This document shows positions 47,105 through 56,740 of a stretch of 64,000 nt of DNA, in pieces (within the stretch, counting starts at the first letter, position 1; every line of letters begins with the position of its first letter). The position numbers and the translations under genes are program-made. The notes beneath the pieces were generated by a model. That model had not been told where the DNA came from and searched no databases. It saw nothing but the letters and a program-made list of their open reading frames with translations. The DNA comes from Roseibium sp. MMSF_3544 (GTDB lineage: Bacteria; Pseudomonadota; Alphaproteobacteria; Rhizobiales; Stappiaceae). The stretch lies in NCBI RefSeq assembly GCF_030732845.1, contig NZ_JASHKA010000002.1, positions 124,001-188,000 of the forward strand, read 5' to 3'.

Positions 47105-48379
47105 TCAGTCCTTCCACAGGGCTTGGAGCCGGTCAGCGAGGCCGGGCATGGCGATATCGGCAACCGGTTCGCGGGCAACAACGAAAGCTGCGGTCAAAAG
47201 CGTGCCGGGGCGGATTTCGTCATCAGGTCCTTGGCTTGACGACCAGCTTAACCCGCTGACCGTCGATGGATCTCTTTCAAGCCGAACCCGGACCTCAAAC
47301 GAACTCGACCCGCCAGAAAGTTCCTGGGCCAGACGTTCGTTGCGCAAATTGGTGCGAATGCTTTCGAAGCTGGCCGGCAACGCGGAAACATAAACGACGT
47401 GACCGCGAATGAACCCGTATCTGGATTTCTTGAACAGGCTGGGAACAACCTCGGCAAGCATGCCTGGTTTGATCTTCTTGCCGTCCACGGAAGACACATA
47501 GATGAGAGCCTCGGTTTCCAGTTCATCGCCGGGCATCTCGACTGCCAAAGTTGCAATCGCTTCACCGGCGTCGATCACGTCGCCTTCATTGACCCGAACC
47601 TCGAGGACCTGGCCGCTATGAGGGCTTGTAATCGCCTGCTCAAGATTGAGACGGCGCTTCATGCGTTCAATGGACCGGATTTGCTGCTCGATCTTGAGGT
47701 TCTCATCAAGCAGGGCGAGATCCCGCTCAACCTTTTCTTCCAGAAAACTTGACCGCATGGAACGGCGTTCGTTTTCCAGTCCCAGCAACCGTTCCCGGGC
47801 GTTGGCCAGCTCAAGCTCGACCGCGATAAGGCTCGCCGGTGTCGTCAGCTGTTTCTCAACAAGCGCAGCGATGCTGTCAACGCGGCTTTCAAGCAACTCC
47901 TTCCTGCGGATCATCATTTTTTCAACTTGATCCAGCCCTGCGATTCTGGAGTTCCTCACGTTGGATTTCAGCTCTTCCTGTTCCTGGGAAAAGGCAACGA
48001 GGGAGGCGAGCCGTTGTTGGGAATCCTCCAGGGCGGCTTCGGCGTTCGCCAGCTCCAGCTTGAGCCTGGTTCGATTGAACCTGGCGATGACCTGGTCTTT
48101 TTCGACATAGTCTCCAACGGCAAGGTTCAGCCGGTCTATGCGTCCGGCTGCCTCCGAGGAGACTTCATTCAAGCCCTGTTGCTGAAGGAGAATACCGCCA
48201 CCGCTGACCTTGACAGGGGCATCTGCAAACAGGGCCCAGACAAAGGCGAGCAGGATGCACGCAATCAGGATCAGAAGCGATATCCACGCACCCGCGGAAA
48301 CGAGTGAATAGGGGCGGTCCAGCTGTTCGGGCGACGAAAGTCTGTCGAGGGCAGCCTGTCTGTAAATTTGTTTGGTCAT
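47105..48379 (-). CDS. HlyD-family membrane fusion protein of the peptide exporter
   Basis: Type I secretion adaptor (424 residues): one membrane segment (about 28-52), a lipoyl-like half with GRIDRLNLAVGDYVEKDQ, a long coiled coil (about 95-230), and a second beta-barrel half SGQVLEVRVNEGDVIDAGE. It resembles the NHLM-type HlyD. First gene of the exporter operon on the minus strand. Confidence 0.9.
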   Translation of the reverse strand: MTKQIYRQAALDRLSSPEQLDRPYSLVSAGAWISLLILIACILLAFVWALFADAPVKVSGGGILLQQQGLNEVSSEAAGRIDRLNLAVGDYVEKDQVIARFNRTRLKLELANAEAALEDSQQRLASLVAFSQEQEELKSNVRNSRIAGLDQVEKMMIRRKELLESRVDSIAALVEKQLTTPASLIAVELELANARERLLGLENERRSMRSSFLEEKVERDLALLDENLKIEQQIRSIERMKRRLNLEQAITSPHSGQVLEVRVNEGDVIDAGEAIATLAVEMPGDELETEALIYVSSVDGKKIKPGMLAEVVPSLFKKSRYGFIRGHVVYVSALPASFESIRTNLRNERLAQELSGGSSSFEVRVRLERDPSTVSGLSWSSSQGPDDEIRPGTLLTAAFVVAREPVADIAMPGLADRLQALWKD

Positions 48380-49019
48380 GACCGTATCAATTGCTCAAAC
48401 GTTCCGGCAATGCCGCTTCCAAGCACAATCCGGCTGGAAAAATTCACCGGCGATCAAAGATCCGATGTACTTGGACGCTACGCATGGTAACCCTGCCTGC
48501 GCTGCTTTGTTAAGACCAGCCTTAAAGTTTGCCGCCCCGCAGCGCCTCCCGTTCAAAGTCGATACTGTAGAAGTACTGCCAGGTGGTCCCGGCTTCTAGG
48601 TTGCAGGGGCGTGCGCCTGCAATTTAGTGTCTTCAAGAACTGACCCGAACTCTTGATCAAAGACGACGCGTCTTTCCGCCTCTGCTGTTTCGTTAAGCTG
48701 TCGGTCGCGGTTGCACATTCAGCGAAAGACAGAAATGATATCTGCTCACGGTTTGGCCTGAAGGTTCGGCAGCAAATTGTGCGCTTCGGTTCACGTCAAC
48801 GGTTTTGCGGATCTGTGTTTCAAATTCAGGCTGTTGCAGGTTTTTTGACAGCAAGGCATTTCGGGAGGTGGACAGGATTTGGAAAATGGTGCCCCGGCGA
48901 CCCGAATAGGGTTCGTGCCGATAATCCTGAAATCTTCGATTGCGTTCCCGGAGCCGAGGATTTTGCGGCAGACTCGGAACAAACCGTTAAGCCGTAAGGG
49001 CGTCCAGGCCTGTCCGGCG
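48380..49019. other. Intergenic region upstream of the exporter operon
   Basis: About 640 bases without a supported gene, holding the promoter side of both the exporter operon (leftward) and the hypothetical gene (rightward). An in-frame extension of the next gene back to 48879 (TTG start) is possible, with GGGAGG 11 bases ahead. No clear promoter or hairpin was recognised. Confidence 0.5.
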
Positions 49020-49607
49020 GTGAACGTGCTCGAAAAACGCGTGATCGAGGTCCTTGCACCCTATTCAGTTCAGATCAGATGTGTGGAGTCAGAGCCGGGC
49101 ACATTTGATTTTCATCTCATCAATCAGGGAACGCATATCGCCGCGGACCGGTTCAAGGACCTGTTTTACGTGCATGAGCCTCACGGGTGGCGGACACCCA
49201 AGGTTCCTGTTGTCCAGATTTCCATTCCGCACTTTTTTGTCTGCGACACTGTCTGCTACTTGAACATGCTGCCGGCTTTTGCGTCTCCCGACGGGGTCAG
49301 GGCGCCGGGTATGCTGGTTTCCGGCCGCTACCCGATGCACAAGTGGCCGCGCAGCATCAACTTCGCGTTCGAGTGGAGCGACAAAGACGTCGATTTCAAG
49401 ATGTCGCGGGGGCAACCGCTTTGCTATCTGCTGCCGGAAACAGAAGATCCCGCCGGTCAGATAGAACTTGTTCCGGCAAAGATGACACAGGCGCTGGCAA
49501 CTTACCGCGCACGCTTTGAAGGCGTCACACAATACACGCCGAATGCCGAAAGTTTGTTCCAGGAGATTGAAAAATACAGACCGGAAAAGTTGCTTGAGGA
49601 GATTTAA
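49020..49607 (+). CDS. Hypothetical protein (possible DUF6065-like)
   Basis: About 195 residues from the GTG at 49020; an upstream TTG at 48879 would add 47 residues of low-quality sequence. Recognisable stretches are ISIPHFFVCDTVCYLNMLP, SINFAFEWSDKDVDF and RGQPLCYLLPETEDP, which remind me of DUF6065 proteins; this is a weak resemblance. No signal peptide or membrane segment. It lies between the exporter and the methyltransferase and may belong to the cluster. Confidence 0.6.
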   Translation: MNVLEKRVIEVLAPYSVQIRCVESEPGTFDFHLINQGTHIAADRFKDLFYVHEPHGWRTPKVPVVQISIPHFFVCDTVCYLNMLPAFASPDGVRAPGMLVSGRYPMHKWPRSINFAFEWSDKDVDFKMSRGQPLCYLLPETEDPAGQIELVPAKMTQALATYRARFEGVTQYTPNAESLFQEIEKYRPEKLLEEI

Positions 49608-49742
49608 CCGGGACTTCGAGGACGCCAGAAAAAAGTCTGCAAGCGGCTACGGCCTGCGAAGACACGCTCGAAATCTGAGCCTGCCCCGGTTTCCCAGGGA
49701 ACTAGTCGATCTGGAAACACTGATTTTGCGAGGATGTAACCT

Positions 49743-50033
49743 TTGAATATCTTCTCAGACGCGTGTGTGCGCCTCAAATACAGCGGTGGAACAGTGAGCT
49801 TCTGTCTGGAGAGCGACCAATCCAGTTATGCCGGCACCACTGTTCATATGCCTTTCGATGCCTTCATCGCGATGCAGGCAGCCTTTTCCAACGAGATGGA
49901 CGCACTCAAGGAAAAGCACCAACACTGGTTGGCATCGCACGCAGCCGAGGTCCCGGCTTCGGAAACTGAGGCTCCAACGCATCAAACCAGAGAGCCTTTG
50001 GGTGTGAAAATCGCCTCGGTATCAACGGGTTGA
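49743..50033 (+). CDS. Small hypothetical protein
   Basis: 96 residues, from a TTG behind GCGAGGATG. Acidic/His-rich C-terminal half, two Cys near the start, no leader-like segment. I do not recognise it. Position downstream of 49020-49607 on the same strand suggests a two-gene unit. Confidence 0.45.
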   Translation: MNIFSDACVRLKYSGGTVSFCLESDQSSYAGTTVHMPFDAFIAMQAAFSNEMDALKEKHQHWLASHAAEVPASETEAPTHQTREPLGVKIASVSTG

Positions 50034-50061
50034 ACTGAGTGTGCCGTGGTGCAGGCAGGTC

Positions 50062-50652
50062 CTATTTCATCGCCTGCGAGGCGACGTCGCGTTTCTGGAT
50101 CACCAGTTGCCCTGCATGACACAACACGATCTGACATTTTGTTGCGTGCGCGCCCAAAAAGGAATTTGAGGCCCGAACAACGCTGTCTTCCCACCAGCGT
50201 CCCAAAACGTAGTCGTCGAGACAAATCAAACCGCCGTCCCGGCAGACCCGGAAGCTCTGTGCAAGATCTGCGGCAACAGCCTCGTAGGTATGGTCGCCGT
50301 CGATGTAAATGAAATCCAGGGAACCGTCCGGAAGCTTTGCGAGTGCGTCCTCGGAACGTTCCGCATGCAAGATCACACGGCCTGTTGAAATGTCTTCCGA
50401 GAACCGGTTTTCGACGCCGGACCTGATCGCAGTCATGTCTTCAGCGCTTTGTGCGCCATACCAGGCCTTGTCATAGGTCGGCTCGTGACGGGTTCCGAAC
50501 GGGTCGATCAGGTGCAGGCGGCGGGGCTTTGCAATTGAAAGGATTCGTTCGCTGAAGTCGCCTCTCCAGACTCCAACTTCGGCGCCTTCCGCATGTTCTG
50601 GAAACAGGGACAAGATGTGGTCGCGGAAAGATTGCACTGTGGTCTCCGTCAT
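50062..50652 (-). CDS. Class I SAM-dependent methyltransferase (Methyltransf_24-like)
   Basis: The protein (196 residues from ATG at 50652) has the SAM-binding loop EGAEVGVWRGDFSERIL and the acidic LDFIYIDGDHTYEAV strand typical of Methyltransf_24 enzymes that act on sugars or glycan precursors. A TTG at 50697 would add 15 residues. Probably acts on a carbohydrate or small molecule in the surrounding glycosylation/sulfation cluster. Confidence 0.82.
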   Translation of the reverse strand: MTETTVQSFRDHILSLFPEHAEGAEVGVWRGDFSERILSIAKPRRLHLIDPFGTRHEPTYDKAWYGAQSAEDMTAIRSGVENRFSEDISTGRVILHAERSEDALAKLPDGSLDFIYIDGDHTYEAVAADLAQSFRVCRDGGLICLDDYVLGRWWEDSVVRASNSFLGAHATKCQIVLCHAGQLVIQKRDVASQAMK

Positions 50653-50958
50653 CCTGAAAGGCGGAAAATCCGGCTGACCGAAACCGCTGCTATCCAAACA
50701 TGCAACAACAGGATGATGTTGTATACTTCAGTTGATTATCTGGCGCTGAAACCTGAATGCGCGCGTCTGATGGCGATGTTTTTGTTTGCAAGTTGTTAGG
50801 GTACGGACCCATTCATTTGGCTCAACTGGTAGGGATGAATTTGCTCGGATACGAAGCGCAAAGCTCCAGGAAAACCGTTTGTCGGCCGTTCCTTGCAGCT
50901 CATCGCCGTTTGATGAGCCAATTCAACCAAGTGAATGAGCCTCGACCTTAGGCCCTCG

Positions 50959-52650
50959 ATGATGTCCTCACAATCCAAGAATGATGCTCATCGTACTGCT
51001 GCGCCCTATGCCCTTTTGCATCATCCCGACATTGTTGAACGGCCGGGATTGCCCCCCATCGGCAGGCACGTGGCCGGGCGCGGCATGCTTAATGGTATTT
51101 TTCAGCACACCGTTCAACAGTCCTTGCATGCGGTGACCGAACATCCTGGCCACGCAGATCATTTCACTGACCTCGCGGCTCAGGCGGGTTGGAAAGGCGA
51201 GGTCGCGTTCTACGGCCTGGATACGTTTTTCGAGCAAGCCGGACCAGGGACGCTGGTCTTGCCCGGGCCTTCGCTCGCGCCGTTCGCGCAACGACGGGCA
51301 AGTTCCATCGGGTCCCGCCATGCTCTTTGCGGGCTCACCCACACGATGGCAACCGCGCAAATGGTCAACGAAATCTACCAACTTTTTTGCGTTCCTCTAA
51401 TGCCGGGGGACACGATCATATGCACGTCAAAGGCGGTGCGTGACGTTGTGCGTTATCAGTTCGATCGCGCCATCGAGACAGGTTGGGCACCTGCCGGTCA
51501 TGCTCCGGATCTGCCCGTCATACCGCTCGGCATCAACTGCGCAAGCTTCGCATCAAGTTCGAAGGATCGAGCCCTTTGGCGCAAGAGACTGAAGCTTGAT
51601 CAGGACGACATAATGCTGCTGTCGATCGGACGCTTGGCAACGTTTGAGAAACTGCATCCCGCACCGCTGTTCTCAGCTGTCCAGCGGGCTTCATCAAGCA
51701 TATCTTCAAAACTGCATCTGATGATGTGCGGCTGGTTTCAGGATGACCGTGAAGAGCAGGCACATCGGGAAATGGCAGCAGCCTTTGCACCCGACATCCG
51801 GGTAACTTTCCCGAACGGCCGCGACGAACAGACCAAGCTGGGTCTGTTGCGGGCGGCCGACATGTTCGTTTTTCCGGTCGACAATATCCAGGAAACCTTC
51901 GGGCTGGCGCCCGTTGAGGCAATGGCTGCCGGGTTACCGGTCGTGGCCTCGGACTGGAACGGTTTGTCAGAGACGATCGTGGATGGTGAAACCGGACTGA
52001 AGGCTGCCACCTTTATGGCGGCGCCACGCACCGGCGATGGACTTGCAGAAATGTACACGGACGGATCGGCCCCTTATCCGCAGTATCTTGGAAGCATACA
52101 ACAAAGGGTGGCGGTCGATCTCGGACGTTTTTCCGAGGCGATCGTCGCACTTGCTGCAGATCCGGAAAAACGCAAGGCAATGGGAGCCGCAGCGCGTCGC
52201 CGGGCCCGCGAGGCCTATGATTGGTCGGTCATTGTCCCGCAGCTGGAGGAACTGTGGGCAGCCATGGCACAACGTGCGCGTGGCGCCGGATCGAAGCCTT
52301 TTCAAGCGCCCCAGGGCACGCCTCCATCCCATCCGAACCCGTTGCTGCAGTACCGGGGTTATGCCAGCGCGCAACTGACCAGCGACCACTTGCTTCGCAA
52401 CGCGAAGCCTCTGACCGGTGAACAGATGCTTGATCACATCAGGCTGACCGGAGCCACCTTGCCCGACTTCATGCCGGTTTCCCCCAATCTGCTGCTGGAG
52501 GTCAGCCATAAACTGGTTCGCAGCGGCACGGTTTCTGTTGGTGGACTGGCAGAGATCCTGGATCACTCCTTTGACGAGATCGCAGCCGCGGTAATCTGGT
52601 TGGCCAAATTCAATCTGGTGCAGATTTCCAGCGCAGAGGAGCGGATATGA
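50959..52650 (+). CDS. Glycosyltransferase family 4
   Basis: GT-B glycosyltransferase (563 residues). The nucleotide-sugar E-x7-E motif is ETFGLAPVE, followed by AMAAGLPVVASDWNGLSETI, and a central LSIGRLATFEKLHPAP opens the C-terminal Rossmann domain. A C-terminal tail of ~110 residues follows. ATGs at 50935, 50959 and 50962 are possible starts. Its stop overlaps the sulfotransferase start (ATGA), implying coupled synthesis and sulfation of a sugar. Confidence 0.85.
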   Translation: MMSSQSKNDAHRTAAPYALLHHPDIVERPGLPPIGRHVAGRGMLNGIFQHTVQQSLHAVTEHPGHADHFTDLAAQAGWKGEVAFYGLDTFFEQAGPGTLVLPGPSLAPFAQRRASSIGSRHALCGLTHTMATAQMVNEIYQLFCVPLMPGDTIICTSKAVRDVVRYQFDRAIETGWAPAGHAPDLPVIPLGINCASFASSSKDRALWRKRLKLDQDDIMLLSIGRLATFEKLHPAPLFSAVQRASSSISSKLHLMMCGWFQDDREEQAHREMAAAFAPDIRVTFPNGRDEQTKLGLLRAADMFVFPVDNIQETFGLAPVEAMAAGLPVVASDWNGLSETIVDGETGLKAATFMAAPRTGDGLAEMYTDGSAPYPQYLGSIQQRVAVDLGRFSEAIVALAADPEKRKAMGAAARRRAREAYDWSVIVPQLEELWAAMAQRARGAGSKPFQAPQGTPPSHPNPLLQYRGYASAQLTSDHLLRNAKPLTGEQMLDHIRLTGATLPDFMPVSPNLLLEVSHKLVRSGTVSVGGLAEILDHSFDEIAAAVIWLAKFNLVQISSAEERI

Positions 52651-53375
52651 TTGTGTTCAATGCCGGCCTCCCACGATCCGGAACTGTGTTGGTGGGAGCG
52701 ATTGTCCGCGCCATGTTCGAAGGTGAGGGCGCAACCGTCACGCAGCATAACCCCCATGGCCCGGAATTGGCCGTCCTCTTGTCAAAGCTTCTGGAAGCAC
52801 GTTCAGAAGGGGCACAGGTCGACCTCATCCATACGCATGGCTGGCCGGATGTGCTGCCGCATGAATTTTTGGCGAATGACAACGTCACGGGGTTCCTTTG
52901 CCATCGTGACCCTCGCGATGTTTGTGTCTCTTTGATGGGTCTGCACGATATGACTTTTGAAGAGGCGGTCGAGTTCACGTTGGGGAATTTGTCGCTGTTC
53001 TATGCAATGCGATCTCAAACGGCATGGCCCACGATCGACTACCGGGATCTTCATGACCGCAAGCTGGATCAGATCCACGGTATTGCGAAGCATCTTGGGT
53101 TCCAGCTTTCCGAAGAACGTGCTCACCAAATCGATGATGCGACGTCGGTTACAAGGCACCGGGCGATCATGGAGCAGCTTCGCGCCGGCAATGTGAACCA
53201 CATGATCGTGCGCAAAAACAGGCACCGCGATTTGCGCGAAGACGCTCACAGCCTCATCAACGACCGGCATATTCAGTCTGGTGAGATTGGCCGCTGGCGA
53301 CGGGAGCTCTCCCCGGAGCAACAGGCCACGGTTACAGCCGCCTTCACAAGTTTTCCCGATCTCACATCAGAATGA
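52647..53375 (+). CDS. Sulfotransferase family protein
   Basis: PAPS-dependent sulfotransferase (242 residues). The 5'-phosphosulfate loop is GLPRSGTVLVG (residues 7-17) and the 3'-phosphate motif is CHRDPRDVCVSLMG. The acceptor is unknown. Overlap with the glycosyltransferase by 4 bases suggests the acceptor is the product of that enzyme. Confidence 0.85.
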   Translation: MIVFNAGLPRSGTVLVGAIVRAMFEGEGATVTQHNPHGPELAVLLSKLLEARSEGAQVDLIHTHGWPDVLPHEFLANDNVTGFLCHRDPRDVCVSLMGLHDMTFEEAVEFTLGNLSLFYAMRSQTAWPTIDYRDLHDRKLDQIHGIAKHLGFQLSEERAHQIDDATSVTRHRAIMEQLRAGNVNHMIVRKNRHRDLREDAHSLINDRHIQSGEIGRWRRELSPEQQATVTAAFTSFPDLTSE

Positions 53376-53427
53376 ACGCAGGTCTGGACAACGAACCTAG
53401 GATGCAGACCGAAAGTCGCCAAGACAG

Positions 53428-54195
53428 TCATTCGATACGATAGCCAAAGCGCTCCAGCGCACCGGCATAAGGTGCCAGGCCTTCCACGATCGAGGCTCTG
53501 GCACTGGTTGAAAGCGTTTCGATGAGACCACGGTTTCGATCCGCAAAGTCTCCGATCGGCGCTCCGATCGGTTCGCGCCGCTCACGCACCTTGCTGGCGT
53601 CCAACACACTGCCCAAGACTGTTTCGGGATCGCTGGTCAGATCTTCATAACTGATCCAAATGTCGCTGACCTCATGCAGGTCGGCCTGCATCGCGAACCG
53701 TTCTCCGCAAATTTTCCCCAAGAACCGAAAGTAGGCCGCAGCATCCGGAAGATCCACGCGCCCGTACGGGCACCAGTTGCATTGGACGACTTCAGGAGGA
53801 TAGCGCTGCGACCAGCTCGCACAAATTGCCAGAGGATGCCGTGTCAGCAAGACCAGGGACTGGGGGAACTCTGAAAACGCTTCCATCAGGCGATGCATCC
53901 GGCAAAGGTTTGGCGGTGATTTTTCAACGACCACGCGGGCATTTCGCGCCCTGGTGCGGCAGGCCTCCAGCCAGATGGGGCGTATCTCATCGAAGTTTTC
54001 CGGCACAGGGGGGTTCCACCGGGTCTCCCCGTTGTAAAGCTGTGGCGTGAGCCACTGTCCTTCACATCGGTCCTCAATGCCCGTGAACCCCGGCACGGAG
54101 GTCAGAAGACGGGCCAGCAAAGTGGACCCGGAGCTGGGCTGGGCTCCGACAAAAATCCAGGAGGGTGTCTTTCGCATACCGCTAGACGGTTTCAT
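53428..54195 (-). CDS. Sulfotransferase family protein
   Basis: Second sulfotransferase, different from the one at 52647. The 5'-phosphosulfate loop is GAQPSSGSTLLARLL, the 3'-phosphate site TRHPLAICASWSQR. Length is ~255 residues from the ATG ending at 54195; ATG at 54177 or an upstream start at 54270 are alternatives. A truncated, deleted copy lies at 55753-55940. Confidence 0.82.
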   Translation of the reverse strand: MKPSSGMRKTPSWIFVGAQPSSGSTLLARLLTSVPGFTGIEDRCEGQWLTPQLYNGETRWNPPVPENFDEIRPIWLEACRTRARNARVVVEKSPPNLCRMHRLMEAFSEFPQSLVLLTRHPLAICASWSQRYPPEVVQCNWCPYGRVDLPDAAAYFRFLGKICGERFAMQADLHEVSDIWISYEDLTSDPETVLGSVLDASKVRERREPIGAPIGDFADRNRGLIETLSTSARASIVEGLAPYAGALERFGYRIE

Positions 54196-54403
54196 CGGAA
54201 TTTTCCGGTGGCCAGGGGCGTTTGGCTTGTCCAAATCCCACTGGCCCAAAAACAAGAGCGGCAGGACCATCGGCCCCGCCTCACTTCATGTTGCAATGCA
54301 GAAAATGTCGGCTGCGAGCCCTTTGTGGCCCGGCTCATGTTGTGCAAGAGGCTCATCTCAGCCCCCGGGCGCTGAGGCCCAGGGATCGCGCAGGGACGTC
54401 CGA

Positions 54404-55456
54404 TCATGGGCGCTGCATAGGTTTTTCGGTTAACGCGTCCCAGGCGTCTTCTTGCGTTCGCGCGGCCTGCAAGCTGTCCCAGACCTCTGCCACAAAGGGG
54501 TCAGCCGCGGCCATCTCGGAAACAAGCGCGTCCCAGGCTGCCCGGAGGCTGTCCAGTGTCTCGGGGCTGTAAAGGCGGACGTCCACGCCTTGTTCTGCCA
54601 GTTGTGCGACGGCGGCGGCTTGTGAGTATTCCATCCGCAGGACCGAACGCATCGCGTTGGTTCTGGCCGCCATGTCGATGATCGTGCGCTGGCTGTCTGT
54701 CAGGCCGTCCCAAACGTCGCGGTTGATGACCAACTCAATCATCGTCGAGGGTTGGTGCCAGCCGGGGAAATAGTAGAAAGAAGCCACCTGCGGAAATCCC
54801 AGCGCAAGATCCACCTGAGGAAAGCTGAACTCGGTCCCGTCGATGACGCCACGTTCAAGCGATGGAAAGATCTCTCCGCCTGGGATCAGCACAGTATCCG
54901 CACCTATGCTTGCCAGCACTTCCGAGGCCAGCCCCGTCCAGCGCAGCTTGAGCCCGTCAAAATCGTTGGTCCCTTCGATGGGGGTGTTGAACCAGCCGCC
55001 CGATTCCATGCCGGTGAAGGTTAGTGGCATAGTCACAAGGTTAAAGCCCGCATCGTCATACATACGCTGATTGAGCTCGAGCCCGCCGCCTTCGTAGAAC
55101 CAGGCCATATAATCGAGCGCCTGCGGACCGAACGGCATCGACGTGAAAAACGACGCAACGGGCAAGGACCCATGAAGGTATGCCGCAGCGGTATAGCCCG
55201 CTTCGATCTCGCCGTCAGAGACCGCCTGTTGAATGTCGAACGGTGGGACAATCGCGCCAGGTTCCGCCAGCTCTATCTGGATCGTCCCGCCGGAGGCTGC
55301 CTCGACCTCTGCTTCGAACTGCCGGATCGTGTTTATGACCGGAAGGCTGGTCGAAAAAGCAGATTGCAGGGTGATTGTGATATCCTGCGCAAGGCTCGGC
55401 CCGCTCATGGCCACAAAGGGTAATGCAGCTAGGGCCAGTTTCGTCATCTTTGTCAT
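54404..55456 (-). CDS. TRAP transporter solute-binding protein (DctP family), orphan
   Basis: Binding protein of 350 residues with a signal peptide (about 1-24, PSLAQ before DITITLQS) and DctP motifs (DFDGLKLRWTGLASEVL, ERGVIDGTEFSFPQVD, quoted in part). GGAGG lies 7 bases ahead of the ATG. No DctQ or DctM genes are adjacent, so it must use a remote pair or have another role. It lies between an intact sulfotransferase and its broken copy, which suggests it arrived with or after that duplication. Confidence 0.87.
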   Translation of the reverse strand: MTKMTKLALAALPFVAMSGPSLAQDITITLQSAFSTSLPVINTIRQFEAEVEAASGGTIQIELAEPGAIVPPFDIQQAVSDGEIEAGYTAAAYLHGSLPVASFFTSMPFGPQALDYMAWFYEGGGLELNQRMYDDAGFNLVTMPLTFTGMESGGWFNTPIEGTNDFDGLKLRWTGLASEVLASIGADTVLIPGGEIFPSLERGVIDGTEFSFPQVDLALGFPQVASFYYFPGWHQPSTMIELVINRDVWDGLTDSQRTIIDMAARTNAMRSVLRMEYSQAAAVAQLAEQGVDVRLYSPETLDSLRAAWDALVSEMAAADPFVAEVWDSLQAARTQEDAWDALTEKPMQRP

Positions 55457-55752
55457 GTTGTCCTCCGGGACTGTTGCGCTAGTTTCTTAGGGTACGCGAT
55501 AGTCGATGCGGCGCATTGGATCATGCTCCGTTACTGGCCGGACTATCACCGACATCTCTACCTCAAATTCGCTTCTTGAAAGGAGCTTCCGCTACAACTC
55601 TAAAGATCGCAAGGGCCGGAAAAGCTGGCCTTGGCGAAACGCGCAGCGTCACGCAATTTGGGCTCCATAGCCGCATTCGCCACGCGCACAACCAACGGCT
55701 GCTTCTAAATCTGGGTCAGAAATGCTTGACGTTTGGATCAGATTTGAATGAT

Positions 55753-55940
55753 GTGATTTTTCAACGACCACGCGGGCATTTCGCGCCCGGGTGCGGCAGT
55801 CCTCCAGCCAGATGGGATGTACCTCATCGAAGTTTTCCGGCACGGAGGTCAGAAGACGGGCCAGCAAAGTAGACCCGGAGCTGGGCTGGGCTCCGGCAAT
55901 AGCCAAAAGAGTGTCTTTCGCATAACGCTAGACGGTTTCA
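55753..55940 (-). pseudogene. Sulfotransferase remnant (partial duplicate of 53428-54195)
   Basis: Nearly identical to part of the sulfotransferase gene: 55753-55843 matches 53916-54006 and 55844 onward matches 54097 onward. A 90-base (30-codon) segment is missing exactly between two copies of CCGGCAC (54000-54006 and 54090-54096 in the intact gene). The remnant keeps the GAQPSSGSTLLARLLTSVP loop and the RNARVVVEK segment, but lacks the rest. Similarity continues weakly to about 55968, into the end of the FkbM gene. Confidence 0.9.
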
Positions 55941-55951
55941 CCCATGTCTTC

Positions 55952-56740
55952 CTATGGCCAGGGACGGTCTTGCCGTGAGGTGATCTCGTCTTCTCCAATC
56001 TCGCCGCCAAACCGTTCCGCCGGGATGCACAGCATGTTCACGGAGAATATTCCCGGGAAGATATTCTCGCTTTCTCCGAAAAAATTGTCGGGGTTGAACA
56101 GCGGCGGTGTGCTCCACATGAGCCGATAATCAAGGTCGAACAAGTGCCCGATAAGTTCAGCGGAGTTCTCCGACCGGTCGTTTTCAATCATCATCAACGG
56201 CCGGTACCGGCTGATCAACCCGGATGCACCTTTGAGAACGGCAAGCTCCATTCCCTCCACGTCGATCTTCATCAGATGAAGCGCGCCAGGATCAAGGACG
56301 TCATCGAGGCGGACCTGGGCAATCTGTTCGCCGCCGGTCGAAGTCGAAAGCGCAACACCGCCAAAATTGCCTTCCGTCGAATAGTCGGTCTCCGGCAGGC
56401 AAAGCGCGTCTGCGCTATCCCCGACCGCGACATTGTGGATCGTCACATTGCTGGGCTTTACTTGCGCGAGATTTGCTTCCAGCAGGCGGAAAAGCCGTGG
56501 TTGTGGCTCAAATACGTGCAGCGTGCCGCGTTCGGTCAAATGGCGTGCCAGCGGGACGCTTTGCGTTCCGATGTGAGCGCCCACCTCAACAACCGTATGT
56601 CCTGGTTTGCACAAACGGAGCAGAAAGGCCGTTTCAAGCTCAGAGAATTCGCCGTATTTGGCGAGCGATGCGCCGATCCAGGTGTCGTGACGCAGAAATC
56701 GAAACCGGCCATGCCGTCCATCGATTTGAGCCTCACACAT
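55952..56740 (-). CDS. FkbM family methyltransferase
   Basis: SAM-dependent methyltransferase (262 residues from ATG at 56740). VVEVGAHIGTQSVPLARHL is the SAM loop, HVFEPQPRLFRLLEANL follows, and LDPGALHLMKIDVEGMELAVLKGA is the FkbM hallmark (quoted in part: LMKIDVEGMELAVLKGA). A start at 56848 would overlap the upstream gene by 116 bases. It overlaps the upstream gene by 8 bases here. Likely acts on a sugar or other hydroxyl-bearing product. Confidence 0.87.
   Translation of the reverse strand: MCEAQIDGRHGRFRFLRHDTWIGASLAKYGEFSELETAFLLRLCKPGHTVVEVGAHIGTQSVPLARHLTERGTLHVFEPQPRLFRLLEANLAQVKPSNVTIHNVAVGDSADALCLPETDYSTEGNFGGVALSTSTGGEQIAQVRLDDVLDPGALHLMKIDVEGMELAVLKGASGLISRYRPLMMIENDRSENSAELIGHLFDLDYRLMWSTPPLFNPDNFFGESENIFPGIFSVNMLCIPAERFGGEIGEDEITSRQDRPWP

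Noticed and set aside
55649-55906. Open frame of 85 codons as a small sulfotransferase
   Set aside because: It is a truncated copy with a 90-base deletion and a non-homologous end. It lacks the 3'-phosphate motif.
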